A stretch of 64,000 bases of DNA. It comes from Rubrivivax sp. GTDB lineage: Bacteria; Pseudomonadota; Gammaproteobacteria; Burkholderiales; Burkholderiaceae_C. Below are positions 51,885 to 61,432 of the stretch, piece by piece; position 1 is the first letter of the stretch, and each line of letters begins with the position of its first letter. Below the pieces are notes generated by a model. It saw only the letters and a program-made list of their open reading frames with translations. It did not search any database and was not told the DNA's origin. The position numbers and the translations under genes are program-made. The stretch lies in assembly GCA_027489455.1 (NCBI GenBank), contig JAIXZR010000136.1, forward strand, positions 1-64,000, in the 5' to 3' direction.

Positions 51885-54296
51885 TTGTCGCCGGACCCCC
51901 GCCCGCCCACCACCGCCACCCCGGCGCCACCCGCAGCAGCGGGCGCAGGCACGCACGCGCAGCCGGATACCGAACCCGACACCGACTACACCGTCGCCGT
52001 GCGCGCGCTGTGCGACTTCACCGCCAAGCAGGGCGATCTGGACCGCCGTTTCACGCCCAGCGCCACCGCGCTGGAAGGCCTGCAGGGCCAGCAGGCCGTG
52101 GCCCGCGCGCGCGGGCCGGGGTACGAGACCGAGATCGCGCTCGAAGGCCGATGGGGCCGGCTGCGCGTGCGCGGCCGTGCCGACGGCTACGACCCGCGCC
52201 GCCAGTGCCTGGAAGAGGTGAAGACGATCCGCGGCCACCCGGACGAGCTGCCGGCCAACCGCCGGCGGCTGCACTGGGCGCAACTGCAGACCTACGGCGC
52301 GCTGCTGTGCCGCCAGCGCGGGCTGGACCAGCTGACGCTGGCGCTGGTGTACTACGACGTCGCCAGCCAGGGCGAAGTGGTGCTGCGCCAGGTCTACGGC
52401 AGCGACGAGCTGCAGGCGCTGTTCGACGACCGCTGCGCCGCCTTCGCCGCCTGGGCGCAGCAGGAAGCCCGGCACCGGGCGGCGCGGGATGCCGCGCTGG
52501 CGCAGCTGGCCTTCCCGCTGCCGCAGTTCCGCCCCGGCCAGCGCGCGCTGGCCGAAGCCGTGTACCGCGCCGCCACGGGCCGCCGCTGCCTGCTGGCGCA
52601 GGCGCCCACGGGCATCGGCAAGACGCTGGGCACGCTGTTCCCGCTGCTGCGCGCGATGCCGGGCCAGGGCATCGACAAGATCGCCTTCCTCACCTGCAAG
52701 GGCACGGGCCGCATCACTGCGCTGGACACGCTGGCCCGGCTGCGCCAGGCCAGCCCGGGCCAGACCTGGCGCGTGCTGGCGATGGTGCCCAAGCGCCAGG
52801 GCTGCGAGCACCCCGACCGCGCCTGCCACCCCGAAGCCTGCCCGCTGGCGCGCGGCTTCTACGACCGCCTGCCCGCTGCACGCGCCGAAGCCGTGGCCCT
52901 GGGCTGGCTGGACGCCGAGGCCCAGCGCCGCGTGGCCCTGGCCCATGGCATCTGCCCCTACCACCTGGGGCAGGAGCTGCTGCGCTGGGCCGACGTGCTG
53001 GTGGGCGACGTGCACCACTACTTCGACCCGGGCGGCCAGCTCTTCGGGCTGATGCAGGCGCTGGACTGGCGCCTGGCGGTGCTGGTGGACGAAGCCCACA
53101 ACCTGGCCGAGCGCGCCCGCGCGATGCACGGGGCCGAACTCGGCAGCGCCGACCTGCAGGCCGCCGCGCAGCAGGCCCCGCCGGCCCTGGCGGGCGCACT
53201 GGGCGCGCTGCAGCAGGCCCTGGCCGGCCTGGCAGGGCCGGCAAACGCCGCCAAGCCCGGCTACACCCTGCTGGACCCGGCGGCAGAAGCCTTCGACGCC
53301 GGCTTCAAGCCAGCCCTGCAGGCCGCGGCCGCAGCGCTGTCGGACCACAGCCACCGCCAGCCGCTGGCCACCGGCGCGCTGCCGGCCCTGCACTTTGCGC
53401 TGCAGCGCTGGCTGCGGCTGCTGGACAAGCTGGGCGAGCATTCGCTGCTGGACCTGCAGGCCCCGGGCCCGCCGGCCGGAGAAGGCGCGCCGCCAGCCGC
53501 AGCCCCGCTGCGGCTGAGCCTGCGCAACGTGCTGCCCGCGCCCTTCCTGCGCCCACGCTGGCAGGCGCTGCACAGCGCGACGCTGTTTTCGGCCACGCTG
53601 GCGCCGCCCGGCCACGCGCGGCAGGTGCTGGGCCTGGCGGACGACAGCGGCTGGATCGATCTGCCCCCGGCCTTCCCGCCCGAGCATCTGCAGGTGCGCG
53701 TGGCGCATGGCCTGTCCACCCGCTACCCGGACCGCGACCGGTCGCTGCTGCGCCTGGTGGACCGCGTGGCGCAGCAGTTCGACCAGCACCCGGGCAACTA
53801 CCTGGCCTTCTTCAGCAGCTTCGATTACCTGGACAAGGCCGCCGCAGCGCTGGCGCTGCGGCGCCCGGACATCCCGCAGTGGCGGCAGGACCGCGCGATG
53901 GGCAGCGAAGCGCGGCAGGCCTTCCTGGCGCGCTTCGAGCCGCAGGGCCGGGGGCTGGGGTTCGCCGTGCTCGGCGGGGTGTTCGCCGAAGGCGTGGACT
54001 TGCCCGGGCCGCTGCTGATCGGCGCCTTCATCGCCACCCTGGGGCTGCCGCCGGTATCGCCCGTGCAGACGGCCGTGCAGGCGCGGCTGGCGCAGCTGCT
54101 GGGCACGGACGGCGCAGGCGCCGACCTGGTGCCGGCGATGCAGCGCGTGGTGCAGGCCGCCGGCCGCGTGCTGCGCACGCCGCAAGACCGCGGCTGGCTG
54201 TGGCTGCTGGACGACCGCTACGCCCAGCCGCGCGTGCGCGATCTGCTGCCGCCCAGCTGGGGCCTGGCCCCGGCGGCGCCGTCAGCAGCGGCCTGA
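51885..54296 (+). CDS. DinG/XPD-like Fe-S helicase with N-terminal nuclease-like domain
   Basis: An ATP-dependent 5'-3' DNA helicase of the Rad3/XPD family, 803 residues from a TTG start (a later start is possible). The N-terminal part (about 30-190) looks like a PD-(D/E)XK nuclease: GRADGYDPRRQCLEEVKTI (E-x-K) with a Gln and Tyr following in WAQLQTYGALL. The helicase has Walker A APTGIGKT (near 240), Fe-S cysteines C307, C314, C319 and one near 358 (GICPYH), and the DEAH box VLVDEAHNL (near 402). The C-terminal motor has FSATLAPPG and QRVVQAAGRVLR. Its 3' end overlaps the convergent small gene by 15 bases. Confidence 0.9.
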   Translation: MSPDPRPPTTATPAPPAAAGAGTHAQPDTEPDTDYTVAVRALCDFTAKQGDLDRRFTPSATALEGLQGQQAVARARGPGYETEIALEGRWGRLRVRGRADGYDPRRQCLEEVKTIRGHPDELPANRRRLHWAQLQTYGALLCRQRGLDQLTLALVYYDVASQGEVVLRQVYGSDELQALFDDRCAAFAAWAQQEARHRAARDAALAQLAFPLPQFRPGQRALAEAVYRAATGRRCLLAQAPTGIGKTLGTLFPLLRAMPGQGIDKIAFLTCKGTGRITALDTLARLRQASPGQTWRVLAMVPKRQGCEHPDRACHPEACPLARGFYDRLPAARAEAVALGWLDAEAQRRVALAHGICPYHLGQELLRWADVLVGDVHHYFDPGGQLFGLMQALDWRLAVLVDEAHNLAERARAMHGAELGSADLQAAAQQAPPALAGALGALQQALAGLAGPANAAKPGYTLLDPAAEAFDAGFKPALQAAAAALSDHSHRQPLATGALPALHFALQRWLRLLDKLGEHSLLDLQAPGPPAGEGAPPAAAPLRLSLRNVLPAPFLRPRWQALHSATLFSATLAPPGHARQVLGLADDSGWIDLPPAFPPEHLQVRVAHGLSTRYPDRDRSLLRLVDRVAQQFDQHPGNYLAFFSSFDYLDKAAAALALRRPDIPQWRQDRAMGSEARQAFLARFEPQGRGLGFAVLGGVFAEGVDLPGPLLIGAFIATLGLPPVSPVQTAVQARLAQLLGTDGAGADLVPAMQRVVQAAGRVLRTPQDRGWLWLLDDRYAQPRVRDLLPPSWGLAPAAPSAAA

Positions 54297-54518
54297 GCGC
54301 CGGCTGCGCGGCTGCAGCTTGTCCAGCTCGGCCAGCTGCTGCTTCAGCAGCAGCAGCAGCGATCGCGCGTGGTCCACCGGAAGGCGCAGGCAGCTGGCCG
54401 GCATGCCGTCGTCGCGCGGCTTCTGCGGCAGCACCAGCACGTCCAGCCCCAGCTCGACCAGCCCCTTGTCGTGGCGGATGGAACGCAGGCGCTGCACTTC
54501 GATGTCGTAGGTCTTCAC
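54282..54518 (-). CDS. Small hypothetical protein, 78 residues
   Basis: GTG start with GGAGA 6 bases upstream. MKTYDIEVQRLRSIRHDKG starts it, followed by LVELGLDVLVLPQKPRDD and a helix LRLPVDHARSLLLLLKQQL with a basic tail. It has no signal peptide. The regular secondary structure and a good ribosome site indicate a real gene, probably conserved in relatives. The function is unknown. It converges with the helicase gene. Confidence 0.7.
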   Translation of the reverse strand: MKTYDIEVQRLRSIRHDKGLVELGLDVLVLPQKPRDDGMPASCLRLPVDHARSLLLLLKQQLAELDKLQPRSRRSGRC

Positions 54519-54588
54519 GGGGGGTCTCCGGGGGAAAGTGGGCCAGCAGGGGCCAGCAGGGGCCTGCCGGCGGCGGCAGGCAGCGCCT

Positions 54589-55317
54589 TCAGGCCTGGTA
54601 ACAGTAGCCGACGCCATAGACCGAGCGGATGCGCTCGCTGCCGGCACCGGCCTGTTCCAGCTTGCGGCGCAGGTTCTTCACGTGGCTGTCGACCGCGCGT
54701 TCGGTGGCGGGCCGGGCTTCGCCTTGCAGCTCGCCCAACAGCTGCGGGCGCGAAAACACCCGGCCCGGCTGTGCGGCCAGCGCGCGCAGCAGGCGGAATT
54801 CATTCGGCGTGAGGTCCAGGTCCTGCGCCTGCCAGCGTGCGCACCAGGCCCGGTCATCGATCTGCAGTGCGGGCTGCGCGGGCCGGGGCGCGGCCACCGC
54901 CGGCGCAGCGGCGCGCGAACGGCGCAGCACGGCCTTCACCCGCGCCATCACTTCGCGCGGGCTGAAGGGGTTCTTGGCGATGTAGTCGTCGGCGCCCAGC
55001 TCCAGCCCGGCCAGGCGGTCCTGCTCGTCGGCGCGTGCGGTCAGCATGAGGATGGGCACCGCCGTCATCGTGCGCAGCTGCCGGCACAGCGACAGGCCGT
55101 CCATGCCCGGCAGCATCAGGTCCAGCAGCACCAGGTCGTGCCGGCGCTCCGTCCACGCGCGCAGGGCCAGGGCACCGTCGGCCACGCATTCGGGCTCGTG
55201 GCCGGCCGCGCGCAGGTAATCGGCCAGCAGCGCGGCAAGCTTGGGTTCGTCCTCGACCACCAGCACGCGGGCCGGGCCCGGGTCCAGCGCCAGGGCGTGG
55301 GGGGCGGGCTCAGCCAA
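54589..55317 (-). CDS. baeR: OmpR-family response regulator (BaeR-like)
   Basis: A 242-residue two-component regulator. The receiver domain (about 16-130) has the acidic pair in VVEDEP (21-25), phosphoacceptor D66 in VLLDLMLPGMDG, and K115. The winged-helix DNA-binding domain (about 150-242) has LTPNEFRLLRAL and VKNLRRKLE, as in OmpR. An asparagine lies between the conserved Lys and Pro (AKNPFSPRE rather than AKPFSPRE). The likely TTG start overlaps the kinase stop. With the kinase it probably controls the divergent efflux operon. Confidence 0.92.
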   Translation of the reverse strand: MAEPAPHALALDPGPARVLVVEDEPKLAALLADYLRAAGHEPECVADGALALRAWTERRHDLVLLDLMLPGMDGLSLCRQLRTMTAVPILMLTARADEQDRLAGLELGADDYIAKNPFSPREVMARVKAVLRRSRAAAPAVAAPRPAQPALQIDDRAWCARWQAQDLDLTPNEFRLLRALAAQPGRVFSRPQLLGELQGEARPATERAVDSHVKNLRRKLEQAGAGSERIRSVYGVGYCYQA

Positions 55318-56707
55318 GGGCCGGCAGCGCCACGCGCAGCCACAGGCCGCCCAGGGGCGAGGGCCGGGCTTCGATGCGGCCTTCGTGAGCTTCGACGATG
55401 CGCTGGCAGATCGACAGCCCCAGCCCGGCGCCGCCGCTGCGCCGGCTGCGCGAGGCTTCGGCGCGGAAGAAGCGCTCGAACAGGCGCGGCAGGTGCTCGT
55501 CGCGCACGCCCGGGGCGCTGTCGTGCAGGTCGATCAGCGTCTGCCGGCCTTCCTGGCGCGCCTGCAGGCGCAGCGCGCCGCCGGCATCGGTGTAGCGGCA
55601 GCTGTTTTCCAGCAGGTTGGCAAACAGCTGGCGCAGCCGGCGCGCATCGCCAAAGGCCGGCAGCGGGCCGGCCGGCAGATCGAGCTGCAGTGCCAGGCCG
55701 CTGCTGCGCAGCCGCTCGCCAAAGGCACCGGCGGTGTCGTCGATGATCTCGCGCAGGTCCAGCGTGGCCTTGCGGTAGGACAGCGCGCCCACGTCGGCCA
55801 GCGACAGCTCGTACAGGTCGTCGACCAGCTTGTGCAGCGTCGCGACCTCGGCCTTGAGCGACTTCAGCGCCTGCGCATCGAGCTGGCGCACGCCGTCTTC
55901 CAGCGCTTCCAGCTCGCCGTGCAGCACGCCCAGCGGCGTGCGCAGCTCGTGCGAGACGTCGGCCATGAATTCGCGCCGCATCGATTCATTGCGCTGCAGC
56001 GTCAGCGCCAGCTGGTTGAAATCGCGCGACAGGCGGCCGATCTCGTCGTCGCTGGCGCGCTCGGTCACGCGCGTGGCGTAGTCGCCCGCGGCCAGGCGGT
56101 GCGTGGCTTCGGCCACCCGGCTGACGGGGCGCAGCAGCCGGCGCGACACCCACAGCGCCACGGCCGCGGCCAGCAGCACGGCCGCGCCGCCTACCAGCCA
56201 GCCATTGCGCGCCTGCGCGTCGGCAAAGCGCTTCTCGGCGCCGGAGCTGACGGATTCGAACGGCGTCAGCACCAGCCAGCCCACGGTGAGCCCGTCGACG
56301 ACGATGGCGCGCTCGATGGCATCGGCCGCCGGGCTGGCAAAGCCCACGATGCGGCGGCGATCGGCGTCCAGCAGCGTGAAGCGGCGTGAAGCACCGGCCA
56401 GCTCGGCCGGCGTGGCCGCGGCGGGCGGGCGGGCGGTGATCGGCACGCTGCCGTCGCCTGGCGCCGGGCGCAGCAGCCGGTACCAGAGATCGGGCCGCTC
56501 GCGCAGGAAGTCCCAGCTGCCCTGCTGCCGGTAGCCGGCCTGCACGCTGGGCACGGCCAGGTCCAGCCGGCCGACGGCCTGCTCGTTCAGGAAACCCAGG
56601 AAATCGCGGTTCAGCGCCACATGCGCGCCCACGCCCATCGCCACCGCCACGGCCACGGCCGCGCCCAGCACGGCGGCAAACAGGCGGGTGGCAAGGCTCA
56701 GCTTCAT
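55310..56707 (-). CDS. baeS: Sensor histidine kinase (BaeS-like)
   Basis: A 465-residue membrane kinase. It has a first helix (about 7-30), a periplasmic sensor domain (31-165), a second helix (170-187), HAMP (188-242) and the kinase core with the phosphorylated H253 in DVSHELRTPLGVLHGELEALEDG, followed by N, G1 and G2 boxes (LFANLLENSCRYTDAGG, HDSAPGV, GAGLGLSICQRIVEAH). The arrangement of LVDDLYELSLADVGALSY is BaeS-like. BaeS senses envelope stress from drugs. It is divergent from the efflux operon. Confidence 0.93.
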   Translation of the reverse strand: MKLSLATRLFAAVLGAAVAVAVAMGVGAHVALNRDFLGFLNEQAVGRLDLAVPSVQAGYRQQGSWDFLRERPDLWYRLLRPAPGDGSVPITARPPAAATPAELAGASRRFTLLDADRRRIVGFASPAADAIERAIVVDGLTVGWLVLTPFESVSSGAEKRFADAQARNGWLVGGAAVLLAAAVALWVSRRLLRPVSRVAEATHRLAAGDYATRVTERASDDEIGRLSRDFNQLALTLQRNESMRREFMADVSHELRTPLGVLHGELEALEDGVRQLDAQALKSLKAEVATLHKLVDDLYELSLADVGALSYRKATLDLREIIDDTAGAFGERLRSSGLALQLDLPAGPLPAFGDARRLRQLFANLLENSCRYTDAGGALRLQARQEGRQTLIDLHDSAPGVRDEHLPRLFERFFRAEASRSRRSGGAGLGLSICQRIVEAHEGRIEARPSPLGGLWLRVALPALG

Positions 56708-56920
56708 GGCAGGGGCGGGCAGGGTCAGGGCCGGTGGCGGCAAGGCGGGCACGTGCTGCGGCAGGTCTGCAGCCGCCGTGGCCCGGGGTTTACACCAAAC
56801 CCGCCAGGGCCTGCACGGCCGGGCGGGCGTGGCCTTCGCCCAGCCGGGCTCTTCAAGCTGTCTCCACATTGTGCAGGCAGCATCCGACACCGGACATTCT
56901 GATCCTGCCGCTGCCACGCC
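56708..56920. promoter_or_regulatory. Divergent region between kinase and efflux operons
   Basis: About 210 bases holding the promoters of both units. The response regulator probably binds here. I see no repeat pair that I can confidently call its site. Confidence 0.4.
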
Positions 56921-58246
56921 ATGCCCATGCCCGACCACGCCAGCTTTTCCGATGCCACCACCGCCCTGCCCGCTGCAGCCACCCGCCGGGCGCCCACGCC
57001 CCGCGCCACGGCCCGCCGGCAGCGACCGGGGCGGATGCTGGCCGCCGTGCCGGCGACGCTGGGCCTGGTGCTGCTGCTGGCCGCCTGCCAGGACAAGCCG
57101 GCCGCCAAGCCCGGCAGTGGCGGCCCGCCGCCCGCGCCCGAGGTGGGCGTGGTCACCCTGGCACTGCAGGACGCACCGCTGCAGCTGCAGCTGCCGGGCC
57201 GGCTGAGCGCCAGCCAGGTGGCCGACATCCGGCCGCAGGTGGGCGGGCTGGTGCAGCGCCGGCTGTTCACCGAAGGCTCGATGGTGCGCGCCGGGCAGCC
57301 GCTGTACCAGATCGACGCGGCAGCGCTGGAAGCCGAGCGCGCGCGCACTGCCGCGGCACTGCAGAAGGCCCAGGCGCAGCGCGCCGCCGCCGCCACCAAG
57401 GCCCAGCGCGACGCCGAGCTGTTGCGCGCCGACGCCCTGAGCCGCGAAGCCGCCGATGCCAGCGCCGCCGCGCTGCAGCAGGCCGAAGCCGATGTCGCCG
57501 TGGCCCGCGCGGCGCTGGAAGCCGCCCAGGTGCAGCTGCAGCGCGCGCGCATCGTCGCGCCGATCAGCGGCCGCATCGAGGTGTCCACCGTCACCCCGGG
57601 CGCGCTCGTCACCGCCATCCAGACGCAGGCGCTGACGACCATCCAGCAGCTCGACCCGATGCACGTGGACATCGTGCAGAGCAGCGCGGAAATCCTGGCG
57701 CTGCGCCGCCAGCTGGCCGGCCAGACGGGCAGCCCGCAGGTGCAGCTGGTGCTGGAAGACGGCAGCGTGCACCCGCAGACGGCCACGCTGCAGACCAGTG
57801 GCGTGACCGTGGACCGCGGCACCGGCACCGTGACGCTGCGCGCCGTGGTGCCCAACCCGCAGGGCACGCTGCTGCCGGGCATGCTGGTGCAGGCGCGGCT
57901 GCTGGCCGGTGTAGACCGCGGCGTGCTGCTGGTGCCGCAGCAGGGCGTGACGCGCAACGCCACTGGCGACGCCACCGCGCTGGTGGTGGGCGAAGGCGAC
58001 AAGGCCGAGCGGCGCCGGCTGACCGTCACGCGCGCGGTGGGCAACCAATGGCTGGTGACGGCCGGCCTGAAGCCCGGCGACCGGCTGATCGTCGAAGGCC
58101 TGCAACGCGCGCGCGCCGACCAGCCGGTACGGCCGGTACCCGCCGGCAGCGCCGCCAAGGCCGGCGGCAAGGGGCCACCGGGTACGGCCAAGTCCACACC
58201 CGCCCCGGCCCCGGCCCCCGCCCCTGCCAGCGCAGCACCGCGCTGA
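56921..58246 (+). CDS. RND efflux periplasmic adaptor (AcrA-like)
   Basis: Membrane-fusion lipoprotein of a tripartite drug pump, 441 residues. The lipobox ends LLLAAC (lipid Cys 56 in the long form; a start at M39 would give a standard short signal). Then come the adaptor segments: PQVGGLVQRRLFTEGSMVRAG (barrel-sandwich), a helical hairpin with Ala/Gln/Glu repeats (about 130-200), ARIVAPISGRIEVSTV, and the beta-barrel. An Ala/Pro/Lys-rich tail ends it. It is followed 21 bases later by the pump gene. Confidence 0.93.
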   Translation: MPMPDHASFSDATTALPAAATRRAPTPRATARRQRPGRMLAAVPATLGLVLLLAACQDKPAAKPGSGGPPPAPEVGVVTLALQDAPLQLQLPGRLSASQVADIRPQVGGLVQRRLFTEGSMVRAGQPLYQIDAAALEAERARTAAALQKAQAQRAAAATKAQRDAELLRADALSREAADASAAALQQAEADVAVARAALEAAQVQLQRARIVAPISGRIEVSTVTPGALVTAIQTQALTTIQQLDPMHVDIVQSSAEILALRRQLAGQTGSPQVQLVLEDGSVHPQTATLQTSGVTVDRGTGTVTLRAVVPNPQGTLLPGMLVQARLLAGVDRGVLLVPQQGVTRNATGDATALVVGEGDKAERRRLTVTRAVGNQWLVTAGLKPGDRLIVEGLQRARADQPVRPVPAGSAAKAGGKGPPGTAKSTPAPAPAPAPASAAPR

Positions 58247-58267
58247 GCCAAGAGCGGAGCACACGCC

Positions 58268-61200
58268 ATGGCATCGTTCTTCATCGACCGGCCCATCTTC
58301 GCCTGGGTCATCGCCATCATCATCATGCTGGCCGGCCTGGGGGCCACGCTCAGCCTGCCGCTGGAGCGCTACCCCGACATCGCGCCCACGCGCGTGAGCA
58401 TCAACACCAGCTACCCGGGGGCATCGGCCAAGACGATCGAGGATTCGGTGACGCAGATCATCGAGCAGAACCTCAAGGGCATCGACGGCCTGCTGTCGAT
58501 CGAGTCGTCCAGCAACGCTTCGGGCAGCGCCAACATCAACCTCAGCTTCGTCGCCGGCACCAACCCCGACACGGCGCAGATGCAGGTGCAGAACAAGGTG
58601 CAGCAGGCGATATCGCGCCTGCCGCAGGCGGTGCAGGCGCAGGGCGTGCGCGTGACCAAGGCCGGCAGCGAATTCCTGATGGTGGCCACCCTCACCAGCG
58701 AGGACCCGGACATCGACTCGGCCGATCTGGGCGACTACCTCAACAGCACGCTGGTGGACATCATCAGCCGCATCGACGGCGTGGGCGACGTCAACGTCTT
58801 CGGCTCGGGCTATGCGATGCGGATCTGGCTCGATCCCGTGAAGCTGCAGCGTTATGCGCTCGTCCCGGGCGACGTGCGCACGGCGCTGCTGGCGCAGAAC
58901 ACCGAGGTCTCGGCCGGGCAGATCGGCGCCCAGCCCGCCCCCGAGGGCCAGCGGCTGACGGCCATCGTCACCGCACGCAGCCGGCTGCAGACGGCCGAGC
59001 AGTTCGCCAACATCGTGCTGCGCGTGCAGGCCGACGGCTCGGCGCTGCGGCTGGGCGACGTGGCGCGCGTGGAACTGGGGCAGGACAGCTACACCACCAC
59101 CATCCGCAGCGGCGGGCGCGCTGCGTCGGCCATGGCCATCTTCCCCGCCAGCGGCGCCAACGCGCTGGCCACGGGCGAAGCGGTCAAGGCCAAGCTGGCG
59201 GAGCTGGCGCCCTTCTTCCCGCCGGGCGTGAAGTCCACCGTGACCTACGACACCACGCCCTTCATCCGCGTCTCGATCCAGGGCGTGGTGAAGACGCTGA
59301 TCGAAGCCATGGTGCTGGTGGTCGTGATCATGTACCTGTTCATGCAGAACCTGCGCGCCACGCTGATCCCGGCCGTGGCGGTGCCGGTGGTGATGCTGGG
59401 CACGATGGGCATCCTGGCGGTGGCGGGCTTCTCGATCAACACGCTGACGATGTTCGGCCTGGTACTGGCCATCGGCCTGCTGGTGGACGACGCCATCGTG
59501 GTGGTGGAAAACGTCGAACGCCTGATGCGCGAGCAAGGCCTGTCGCCGCGCGAGGCCACGCGCAAGAGCATGGGCGAAATCAGCGGCGCGCTGGTGGGCA
59601 TCGCGGTGGTGCTGTCGGCGGTGTTCATCCCGATGGCCTTCTTCGGCGGCTCCACGGGCGTGATCTACCGGCAGTTCAGCATCACCGTGGTCTCGGCGAT
59701 GGTGCTGTCGGTGCTGGTAGCGATGACGCTGTCACCGGCGATGTGCGCCACGATCCTGAAGCCGCACACCGGCCACGACAAGCACGCCGGCCCGCTGGGG
59801 CCGCTGCTGGACCGCTTCTTCGGGGGCTTCAACCGCGGCTTCGACCGCTTCACGCAGCGCTACGTCGGCCAGGTGGGCTGGCTGGCCGGGCGCGGCAAGC
59901 GCAGCTTTGCCGTCTTCCTGCTGCTGGTGGGCGTCACGGCGCTGCTCTACCGCAGCCTGCCCACGTCCTTCCTGCCCGACGAAGACCAGGGCGGCCTGCA
60001 GATCCAGGTGCGCATGGCGCCGGGCGCCACCGCCGAGCGGCTGGAAGGCGTGATGCAGAGCGTCGAGGCCTACCTGGCCGAGCAGCCCGAGGTGCAGTTC
60101 TACAACCTGGTGCGTGGCGATGCTGGCGACCAGGGCTCGGGCCGCGGCTTCATCCGCCTGCAGGACTGGTCGCAACGCCCGGCCGCCAACCAGGCCGCGG
60201 GCGCCCTGGCCGAACGCTTCAGCCGCGAAATGGGCCGGCGGGTGCGCGATGCCAGCGTCTTCGTCGTGCAGCCGCCCACGGTGCGCGGGCTGGGCGGCAG
60301 CGCCGGCGTGCAGTTCTTCCTGCAGGACCTGGGCGGCCTGGGCCCCGAGGCCCTGGCCAAGGCCCGCGACCAGCTGATCGACGCCGCTTCCAAGCGCCCG
60401 GAATTCAGCCGTCCGCGCAACAACAGCCTGACGGAAACGCCGCAGCTGGCCATCAGCTTCGACGACCAGAAGGCCGGCGCGCTGGGTGTCAGCACCGCGG
60501 CCATCAACGAGACCCTGTCGATCGCGCTGGGCGGCAGCTACGTCAACGACTTCATCGACCGCGGCCGCGTCAAGCGCGTGCTGGTGCAGGGCGAAGGCGC
60601 TTACCGCGCCGACCCCGACAGCCTGCGCCACTGGTACGTGCGCAATGCCAGCGGGCAGATGGTGTCGTTCAGCGCCTTTGCCAGCAGCCGCTGGGTCAAC
60701 GGCCCGCGCCAGCTGGTGCGCTACAACGGCAGCGCGGCCTTCGAGATCCAGGCCGACATCGCCCCGGGCGTGAGCTCGGGCGCGGCGATGAAGGCGATGG
60801 AGGAACTGCTGCGCGAGATGCCGGCCGGCATCGGCTACGAATGGTCCGGCCGCAGCTATCAGGAAAGGCTGTCGGGCGACCAGGCGCCGCTGCTGTACGC
60901 GGTGTCGATCCTGTTCATCTTCCTGTGCCTGGCGGCGCTGTACGAAAGCTGGAGCGTGCCCTTCAGCGTGATGCTGGTGGTGCCGCTGGGCATCCTCGGG
61001 GCGCTGGCGGCCAGCCATCTGGGCGGGCAGAACAATGACGTGTTCTTCCAGGTGGGCCTGCTCACCACCGTCGGGCTGAGTGCGAAGAACGCGATCCTGA
61101 TCGTCGAGTTCGCCGAGACCCTGCGCGCCCAGGGCATGGGGCTGCTGGACGCCACGCTCAAGGCCTGCCAGCAGCGGCTGCGGCCGATCCTGATGACGTC

Positions 61201-61432
61201 GCTGGCCTTCGGCATGGGCGTGCTGCCGCTGGCGCTGGCCAGCGGTGCGGGCTCGGGCTCGCAGCAGGCCATCGGCTTCGGCGTGCTGGGCGGCATGATC
61301 AGCGCCACGGTGCTGGGGATCTTCTTCGTGCCGCTCTTCTACCTGTGGGTGAAGTCGCTGTTCTCGCGCTCGCAGCCCCAAGCCGCGCCGCCAGCGGGGC
61401 CGGCTGCGCCGCAAGCCGGGGTGTCGTCATGA
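58268..61432 (+). CDS. RND multidrug efflux pump (AcrB-like)
   Basis: Inner-membrane proton-driven transporter of 1054 residues, the HAE-1 family. It has twelve predicted membrane helices, two large periplasmic loops, and the proton-relay aspartates D407 and D408 in GLLVDDAIVVVENVERLM, at the same positions as in AcrB. A second segment GLSAKNAILIVEFA marks the C-terminal half. Known members expel drugs, dyes and detergents; the range here is unknown. The gene overlaps the outer-membrane factor gene by ATGA. Confidence 0.96.
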   Translation: MASFFIDRPIFAWVIAIIIMLAGLGATLSLPLERYPDIAPTRVSINTSYPGASAKTIEDSVTQIIEQNLKGIDGLLSIESSSNASGSANINLSFVAGTNPDTAQMQVQNKVQQAISRLPQAVQAQGVRVTKAGSEFLMVATLTSEDPDIDSADLGDYLNSTLVDIISRIDGVGDVNVFGSGYAMRIWLDPVKLQRYALVPGDVRTALLAQNTEVSAGQIGAQPAPEGQRLTAIVTARSRLQTAEQFANIVLRVQADGSALRLGDVARVELGQDSYTTTIRSGGRAASAMAIFPASGANALATGEAVKAKLAELAPFFPPGVKSTVTYDTTPFIRVSIQGVVKTLIEAMVLVVVIMYLFMQNLRATLIPAVAVPVVMLGTMGILAVAGFSINTLTMFGLVLAIGLLVDDAIVVVENVERLMREQGLSPREATRKSMGEISGALVGIAVVLSAVFIPMAFFGGSTGVIYRQFSITVVSAMVLSVLVAMTLSPAMCATILKPHTGHDKHAGPLGPLLDRFFGGFNRGFDRFTQRYVGQVGWLAGRGKRSFAVFLLLVGVTALLYRSLPTSFLPDEDQGGLQIQVRMAPGATAERLEGVMQSVEAYLAEQPEVQFYNLVRGDAGDQGSGRGFIRLQDWSQRPAANQAAGALAERFSREMGRRVRDASVFVVQPPTVRGLGGSAGVQFFLQDLGGLGPEALAKARDQLIDAASKRPEFSRPRNNSLTETPQLAISFDDQKAGALGVSTAAINETLSIALGGSYVNDFIDRGRVKRVLVQGEGAYRADPDSLRHWYVRNASGQMVSFSAFASSRWVNGPRQLVRYNGSAAFEIQADIAPGVSSGAAMKAMEELLREMPAGIGYEWSGRSYQERLSGDQAPLLYAVSILFIFLCLAALYESWSVPFSVMLVVPLGILGALAASHLGGQNNDVFFQVGLLTTVGLSAKNAILIVEFAETLRAQGMGLLDATLKACQQRLRPILMTSLAFGMGVLPLALASGAGSGSQQAIGFGVLGGMISATVLGIFFVPLFYLWVKSLFSRSQPQAAPPAGPAAPQAGVSS

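Noticed and set aside
56725-58347. Long minus-strand frames across the efflux adaptor and the start of the pump gene
   Set aside because: They are antisense to well-defined RND genes and lack any recognisable motif. The minus-strand frame that includes the BaeS-like kinase is real only from 56707 downward.
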